A stretch of DNA of 11,492 bases from Rhizobacter sp. GTDB taxonomy: Bacteria > Pseudomonadota > Gammaproteobacteria > Burkholderiales > Burkholderiaceae_C. The translations under genes were made by a program, and so were the position numbers. This document shows, piece after piece, positions 7,715 through 11,492 of the stretch. The notes under the pieces were generated by a model, which worked only from the letters and a program-made list of their open reading frames with translations, was not told the origin of the DNA and did not search any database. The DNA lies in assembly GCA_025359585.1 (NCBI GenBank), contig JANYFX010000486.1, positions 1 through 11,492 of the forward strand, in the 5' to 3' direction. The stretch's first letter is position 1, and each line of letters opens with the position of its first letter.

Positions 7715-8007
7715 GCCTGGAAGATCTCGACGTGTCGCGCGCCCTGCAGATAGGGCAGCAAAACCCGGGCCTGCGATTCGATCTGCGCCGCCACGTCGGG
7801 CGTGACGCCCGTGGTGTTCATCGCAGGATCGGCGGAGTAGATTTCCATCCAGGTCTCTTGTCCATCGGTGGTTTGCGGCCGACACAGCAAACGGGTCTTG
7901 AGCCACGGGTAAAGTGCCCGCAAACCCGCTTGAAAAGCCTCGACGGCACACTGCGCAGCGGGCGCCTCAGCGGAGGTCAGGCGATAGTAGATGAACAGTT
8001 CGGGCAT
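7702..8007 (-). CDS. DUF4936 family protein
   Basis: This small protein of 101 residues starts MPELFIYYRLTSAEA and contains WLKTRLLCRPQ (35-45), TWMEIYSA (52-59) and a C-terminal HVEIFQACAS. The pattern fits DUF4936, a family of about 90-100 residues that I associate with betaproteobacteria and that has no established function. It has no signal peptide or membrane segment and looks like a compact cytoplasmic alpha/beta (ferredoxin-like) fold, which is inference from the strand-helix alternation. It overlaps the downstream NRDE gene by 13 bp, and ygfZ ends 84 bp upstream on the same strand. No good Shine-Dalgarno is visible. The family assignment is from memory of the motif pattern. Confidence 0.8.
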   Translation of the reverse strand: MPELFIYYRLTSAEAPAAQCAVEAFQAGLRALYPWLKTRLLCRPQTTDGQETWMEIYSADPAMNTTGVTPDVAAQIESQARVLLPYLQGARHVEIFQACAS

Positions 8008-8091
8008 GCACTGAATGCGGTTCGGGCAAGTCCGCAGGCGCTGTGAATTGTTGACGAATGCACGCCCGCGAGGACGTCAAAAAACCGTCGT

Positions 8092-9027
8092 TCAGGTGGT
8101 CTGCGCGGTGTCGGGCGCCACGGCGTAGGGCAGGGCACCGAGGCGCAACACCGCACCGTCGGCCGTATCCAGATGCAGTGTGCCGTCGTCGAGAGACGCG
8201 AGCTTGACCTCGACCAGCGCGCTCGACCCCGAGCCGTCAGGCAGCGGCGAAGCATTCACCACCATGCCCGCGGGCTGGCTTGCGTCGGCGCTGTGAAAAA
8301 CCTCCTGGCCGGCCGCGGCCAATGCGTCGACATCGAACAGGAACATGCGGCGTTTGATCGTGCCGCGGTACTGGCTTCGTGCAACGATTTCCTGGCCGGG
8401 GTAACAACCTTTTTGAAAGTCGACGCCGCCGACGATCTCGTAGTTCAGCATCTGCGGCACGAACTGCTCGACCGTGGCCGCTTCGATCACGGGGATGCCG
8501 CTGCGCACATCGAGCCAGCGCCAGTGGTCGAGCGACAAGGGCGACCACGTGACCGCGAGCTCCTTCGCCGGGCCCAGCACCAGGCAGCGTGGCAGCCCGT
8601 CGACATCGGGCAGGCGGATCACGGTGGCACCTGCGGCATCGTGTTTGCTCCACACCTCACGCTCGCCCACGAATACGCGCGCGATGTCACCGACCAGACC
8701 CCACAGTGCAAGCTCGGCCGTCGCGTCGCGCAGCTTGCACTGCGCGCGCAACACGAACATCGACAGGCGCTTCAAGGTGGCGGGCAACACGCTCGCGGCA
8801 CACACCAGCATCAACTCGTCGGGCGCCGCCTTCCAGACGACGAAGCTGGCCTGCAGGCGCCCTTTGGCCGAACAGAACCCGGCCAACCGAACCGTCGAGG
8901 TGCCGAGCGTCGCCACGTCGTTCGTGAGCTGGCCCTGCAGGAACTTGGCTGCGTCCGCGCCGCGTGCGTCGATCACACCGAGGTGGGTCAAAGGCACGGC
9001 GCCGTTCATCGGAAGGAGTGTGTTCAT
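8092..9027 (-). CDS. ygfZ: YgfZ/GcvT-like folate-binding protein (Fe-S cluster / tRNA modification factor)
   Basis: YgfZ proteins bind folate and support the activity of iron-sulphur enzymes such as MiaB; the human mitochondrial relative is IBA57. This 311-residue protein has the diagnostic signature KGCYPGQE (206-213) with the essential Cys208, preceded by NYEIVGGVDFQ (195-205). GcvT-like elements appear earlier, in FLQGQLTNDV (29-38) and FCSAKGRLQA (51-60). Length and motif order match the family. ATG 9027 is chosen; it lacks a Shine-Dalgarno and lies 5 bases after a possible -10 (GATAAT), so either the message is leaderless or ATG 9009 (residue 7) is the true start. It is divergent from mltG and is followed by the DUF4936 and NRDE genes. 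A T run on its strand after the stop (8079-8084) has no clear hairpin before it. Confidence 0.94.
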   Translation of the reverse strand: MNTLLPMNGAVPLTHLGVIDARGADAAKFLQGQLTNDVATLGTSTVRLAGFCSAKGRLQASFVVWKAAPDELMLVCAASVLPATLKRLSMFVLRAQCKLRDATAELALWGLVGDIARVFVGEREVWSKHDAAGATVIRLPDVDGLPRCLVLGPAKELAVTWSPLSLDHWRWLDVRSGIPVIEAATVEQFVPQMLNYEIVGGVDFQKGCYPGQEIVARSQYRGTIKRRMFLFDVDALAAAGQEVFHSADASQPAGMVVNASPLPDGSGSSALVEVKLASLDDGTLHLDTADGAVLRLGALPYAVAPDTAQTT

Positions 9028-9030
9028 GCT

Positions 9031-9040
9031 TGATTATCAT
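9031..9040. promoter_or_regulatory. AT-rich core of the divergent ygfZ / mltG promoter region
   Basis: This is the only AT-rich patch in the short gap between ygfZ and mltG. On the plus strand it holds TATCAT (9035-9040), and on the minus strand GATAAT (9033-9038); both resemble -10 elements. The core TGATTATCA (9031-9039) is an odd-length palindrome. No good -35 is seen on either side. Confidence 0.35.
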
Positions 9041-9048
9041 CAGCGCCC

Positions 9049-9111
9049 ATGAATCTTTTTGCGTTGGGGTTTCAGCACATGCACCGCTCGCGCAGCGCGC
9101 CGCTTCGATGA
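9049..9111 (+). CDS. Possible 20-codon upstream reading frame overlapping the mltG start
   Basis: ATG at 9049 opens a 20-codon frame (MNLFALGFQHMHRSRSAPLR) whose TGA at 9109-9111 overlaps the mltG ATG (9108-9110) in an ATGA junction. The frame begins 8 bases after the possible -10 TATCAT, so it could itself be read as a leaderless start. mltG has no Shine-Dalgarno of its own, which would fit translational coupling. A chance open frame this short is common, so this is only a candidate. It resembles no protein family known to me. Confidence 0.25.
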   Translation: MNLFALGFQHMHRSRSAPLR

Positions 9112-10127
9112 AGGCCTTGCGCACCCTGTTGATCTTCTTGCTGCTGTTCGTGGCGGCCGCGGTCGGTGCGACCGCGTGGTGGTTGAACCGGCCGCTGGCG
9201 CTGGCCGCCGATTCGGTCGAGGTGTCGGTCGAACCCGGGACCGCGCCGCGCGACATCGCGCAGGCCTGGGTGCAGGCCGGAGTGCGAGCCCCTGCGTTCG
9301 CGCTGTACCAGTGGTTTCGCTGGTCGGGCCAGTCGCGCAAGATCAGGGCCGGCAGTTACGAGATCGGCCCGGGCACCACACCGACCACGCTGCTCAACAA
9401 GATGGTTCGTGGCGACGAAACGCTGAGCACGGTGCGGCTGATCGAAGGCTGGACCTTCCGCCAGTTTCGTGCCGAACTCGCCAAGGCCGACGCGCTCAAA
9501 CCCACCACCGCCGCGCTCAGCGACGAAGAACTCATGGCCGCACTCGGCGCCCCGGGCGTGTCGCCCGAAGGCCGCTTTCACCCCGACACCTATGCCTACA
9601 GCAAGGGCAGCAGCGACATCGCGGTGCTCAAGCGCGCTTACCACGCGATGCAAAAGCGCATCGATGCGGTCTGGCTCGAACGTGCCGCCGACACACCGCT
9701 GCGCAACGCCGACGACGCGCTGGTGCTGGCCTCGATCGTCGAAAAGGAAACCGGCGTGCCGGCCGACCGCGGGCGTGTCGCCGGTGTGTTCGTGAACCGC
9801 TTGCGCATCGGCATGCCCTTGCAGACCGACCCGACCGTGATCTACGGCCTGGGCGCGGCTTTCGATGGCAACCTGCGCAAACGCGACCTGCTCGCCGACA
9901 CGCCTTACAACACCTACACCCGCAACGGCCTGCCCCCCACGCCGATCGCGATGCCCGGCAACGCCGCGCTGCTGGCCGCGGTGCGGCCCGACACCACCAA
10001 GGCGCTTTACTTCGTCGCGCGCGGCGATGGCAGCAGCGAATTCAGCGAAACTCTGGCCGACCACAACCGTGCCGTCACGCTCTACCAGCGTGGCGGGCAG
10101 CGCAGCAAACAGGGCAAGGGCGAGTGA
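9108..10127 (+). CDS. mltG: Endolytic murein transglycosylase MltG
   Basis: MltG (YceG-like) cuts nascent glycan strands at the inner membrane and is thought to set strand length as a terminator of polymerisation. The 339-residue protein has one N-terminal membrane segment (about 7-25, LLIFLLLFVAAAVGATAWW), a LysM-like region with RAGSYEIGPG (80-89), and the catalytic domain. The latter contains EGRFHPDTYAY (154-164), ASIVEKETG (208-216) with the likely catalytic glutamate at 212, VFVNRLRIGMPLQTDPTVIYG and the late TPYNTY and GLPPTPIAMPG motifs. The ATG at 9108 gives the normal short cytoplasmic tail; no other in-frame start lies nearby and no Shine-Dalgarno is visible. tmk starts 2 bp after the stop. 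The mltG-tmk-holB order is widely conserved. Confidence 0.96.
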   Translation: MKALRTLLIFLLLFVAAAVGATAWWLNRPLALAADSVEVSVEPGTAPRDIAQAWVQAGVRAPAFALYQWFRWSGQSRKIRAGSYEIGPGTTPTTLLNKMVRGDETLSTVRLIEGWTFRQFRAELAKADALKPTTAALSDEELMAALGAPGVSPEGRFHPDTYAYSKGSSDIAVLKRAYHAMQKRIDAVWLERAADTPLRNADDALVLASIVEKETGVPADRGRVAGVFVNRLRIGMPLQTDPTVIYGLGAAFDGNLRKRDLLADTPYNTYTRNGLPPTPIAMPGNAALLAAVRPDTTKALYFVARGDGSSEFSETLADHNRAVTLYQRGGQRSKQGKGE

Positions 10128-10128
10128 T

Positions 10129-10740
10129 TTGACGGGCCGATTCATCACATTCGAGGGCATCGACGGGGCCGGCAAGTCGACCCACATCGACGCCGTGGCG
10201 CAGCGCTTGCGCGCGGCCGGGGCGCGCGTGGTGTGCACCCGCGAGCCCGGCGGCACGCCGCTGGCCGAACGCCTGCGCGAACTGGTGCTGCATGAAGCCA
10301 TGGACACGCTGACCGAAACGCTGCTCGTGTTCGCGGCGCGGCGCAACCATCTTCAGCAGGTCATCGAGCCGGCGCTGGCGCTGGGCGACACGGTGTTGTG
10401 CGACCGCTTCACCGACGCTACCTTTGCCTACCAGGGCGGTGGGCGCGGTGCCGATGTGGGCGTGCTCGGCGAACTCGAACGCTGGGTTCAGGGCACGCTG
10501 CAGCCCGACATGACCTTGTGGTTCGACCTGCCTTCGGAGATGGCGGCCCAGCGCCGCGCCCAGGCCCGTGCGGCCGACCGTTTCGAGCAGGAAGACCTGA
10601 GGTTTTTCGAGCGTGTGCGCGCCGCTTATCAGGCACGCATGAATGCGACGCCGCAGCGTTTCGTGCGCATCGATGCCGCGCGTGCCCGTGATGCGGTCTG
10701 GCAGCAGATCGGCAGCGCACTGGAAGCGCGGCGATGGTAG
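10129..10740 (+). CDS. tmk: Thymidylate kinase (dTMP kinase)
   Basis: Thymidylate kinase phosphorylates dTMP to dTDP with ATP in DNA precursor synthesis. The 203-residue protein shows the P-loop GIDGAGKST (10-18), TREPGGTPLAERLR (37-50), the DRFTDATFAYQGGGRG segment (92-107; DRY in most relatives) that holds the nucleotide and magnesium site, and the arginine-bearing LID region ARAADRFEQEDLRFFERVR (146-164), as in the E. coli-type enzyme. The start is the unusual codon TTG at 10129: no ATG or GTG lies in frame between it and the mltG stop, and the family begins right after (GRFITFEGIDG). A purine-rich AAGGG lies about 8 bases upstream. The gene is packed between mltG (1-bp gap) and holB (7-bp overlap). 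Confidence 0.96.
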   Translation: MTGRFITFEGIDGAGKSTHIDAVAQRLRAAGARVVCTREPGGTPLAERLRELVLHEAMDTLTETLLVFAARRNHLQQVIEPALALGDTVLCDRFTDATFAYQGGGRGADVGVLGELERWVQGTLQPDMTLWFDLPSEMAAQRRAQARAADRFEQEDLRFFERVRAAYQARMNATPQRFVRIDAARARDAVWQQIGSALEARRW

Positions 10741-11492
10741 GGCCCGACGGTGCGCTGCCATTGCCCTGGTTGGCGCCGCTGCTGAAGCAGACATTGCAAA
10801 CCCAGCGTGCCCATGCCTTGCTGTTGCAGGGCCCGCGGGGCGTGGGCCAGTTCGAGATGGCCTTGACGCTGGCGCAGGCCTGGTTGTGCGAAGGGGCGGA
10901 AGAGCGTCGCCCCTGCGGCGTCTGCGCCAGTTGTCGTCTGGTCCAGTCGCATTCGCACCCCGACCTGCTGGTGCTGTTGCCCGAAGTCCTGCAGGAAGCG
11001 CTGGGCTGGGGCAACGCGGCCGGTGACGGCGCGGAGGCAGCCACCGAGAAGGCCAGCAAGGCCAAACCGAGCAAGGAGATCAAGGTCGAGGCGGTGCGCC
11101 AGGCAGTCTCGTTCGCGCAGACGACCTCGGCGCGCGGGCGCGGCAAGGTGGTGGTGCTGCACCCGGCCGAGCGCATGAACGGCATCTCGGCCAACACGCT
11201 CTTGAAGACGCTGGAAGAGCCGCCCGGCGACGCGCGCTTTGTGCTCTCCTGCGCCGCGCCCGATGCGCTGCTGCCCACCATCCGCAGCCGCTGCCAGGCG
11301 GTGGTGCTCGGCCTGCCGCCGCGCGATCAGGCCATCGCGTGGCTCACGCAACGCGGCCTGGCCGATGCGGCCGTGCTGCTGGACGCGGCAGGCGGCCAGC
11401 CGCAGGATGCGCTGGCGTGGCGCGATCTCGGCGTCGATGCGGCGCTCTGGACTCGCTTGCCTGCGTTGGTGCGCCAGGGCGACGTCTCGGCC
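10734..11492 (+). CDS. holB: DNA polymerase III subunit delta' (clamp loader), 3' end outside the window
   Basis: The open frame of 253 codons continues past the right edge. Delta' is the non-hydrolysing subunit of the clamp loader that places the beta clamp on DNA. Visible features are a degenerate P-loop GPRGVGQ (33-39) lacking the usual Lys-Ser/Thr, a zinc module of Cys52, Cys61, Cys64 and Cys67, the NTLLKTLEEPP segment typical of the family, and the SRC motif in TIRSRCQ. A charged Ala/Lys-rich insert lies between the zinc module and the KVEAVRQ strand (about 82-113). The start is ATG 10734 with GGAAG at 10722-10726, 7 bases upstream, and it overlaps the end of tmk. The missing C-terminal part should hold the collar domain. 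Confidence 0.95.
   Translation, partial: MVGPDGALPLPWLAPLLKQTLQTQRAHALLLQGPRGVGQFEMALTLAQAWLCEGAEERRPCGVCASCRLVQSHSHPDLLVLLPEVLQEALGWGNAAGDGAEAATEKASKAKPSKEIKVEAVRQAVSFAQTTSARGRGKVVVLHPAERMNGISANTLLKTLEEPPGDARFVLSCAAPDALLPTIRSRCQAVVLGLPPRDQAIAWLTQRGLADAAVLLDAAGGQPQDALAWRDLGVDAALWTRLPALVRQGDVSA

Noticed and set aside
6989..7753. A 254-codon plus-strand frame opposite the NRDE gene
   Set aside because: It is an antisense shadow of a gene with clear family motifs.
8079..8084. T run on the minus strand just after ygfZ, considered as an intrinsic terminator
   Set aside because: No stable GC-rich stem directly precedes it. Only a 4-bp pairing (GACG/CGTC) around the run is visible, so ygfZ may read through into DUF4936.
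8008..8091. Gap between ygfZ and DUF4936, searched for a promoter
   Set aside because: No minus-strand pair of -35 and -10 hexamers with acceptable spacing was found. A TTGACG on the plus strand points towards the ygfZ 3' end and has no matching -10.
9072..10346. Long open frames on both strands overlapping mltG (minus 9072-10346, plus 9059-10132)
   Set aside because: Both are Arg- or Gly-rich shadow frames of mltG and tmk, without start signals or recognisable domains.

Overview
The window is a high-GC stretch of bacterial chromosome made almost entirely of closely packed core genes. Gene order and protein features point to a betaproteobacterium of the order Burkholderiales (Comamonadaceae, Rubrivivax or Leptothrix-like). 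The supporting signs are the surE-pcm-nlpD-rpoS cluster, a Pcm with a long N-terminal extension, and a DUF4936 / NRDE (TANGO2-like) / ygfZ block divergent from mltG-tmk-holB. The assignment rests on gene order and recalled family features, not on a database comparison.

Layout. At the left edge is the start of a response-regulator gene on the minus strand (1-81). A 111-bp gap with two hairpins separates it from a minus-strand zinc-free quinone oxidoreductase-like gene (193-1173). An 84-bp divergent promoter region (1174-1257) follows. The plus-strand run surE, pcm, nlpD, rpoS, alpha/beta-hydrolase, hotdog-GNAT fusion (1258-6717) then proceeds with overlaps or gaps of at most 24 bp. It meets the minus-strand genes NRDE/TANGO2-like (6746-7714), DUF4936 (7702-8007) and ygfZ (8092-9027) at a 28-bp convergent junction that holds a small hairpin. 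From a second short divergent region (9028-9107), mltG, tmk and holB run to the right edge, with holB incomplete.

How the genes fit together. surE, pcm, nlpD and rpoS form the classic stress and stationary-phase cluster: a nucleotidase, a protein-repair methyltransferase, a degenerate LytM amidase activator and the general stress sigma factor. The esterase-like gene starts within the rpoS stop codon and the fusion gene starts 6 bp after the esterase, so both may be co-expressed with rpoS. ygfZ (iron-sulphur cluster and tRNA modification) lies on the same strand as the NRDE/TANGO2-like gene, whose eukaryotic relatives are linked to haem handling. This is a possible but unproven iron-cofactor grouping. 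mltG-tmk-holB is a widely conserved cluster covering peptidoglycan strand termination, dTDP synthesis and the DNA polymerase III clamp loader.

I found no RNA genes, CRISPR array, insertion sequence, prophage or integration site, and no stretch over 300 bases without a gene. Nothing here amounts to a clearly new biological system. The most interesting points are the hotdog-GNAT fusion coupled to rpoS, the apparently leaderless surE, a 20-codon upstream reading frame overlapping the mltG start, and the ygfZ/TANGO2/DUF4936 grouping.
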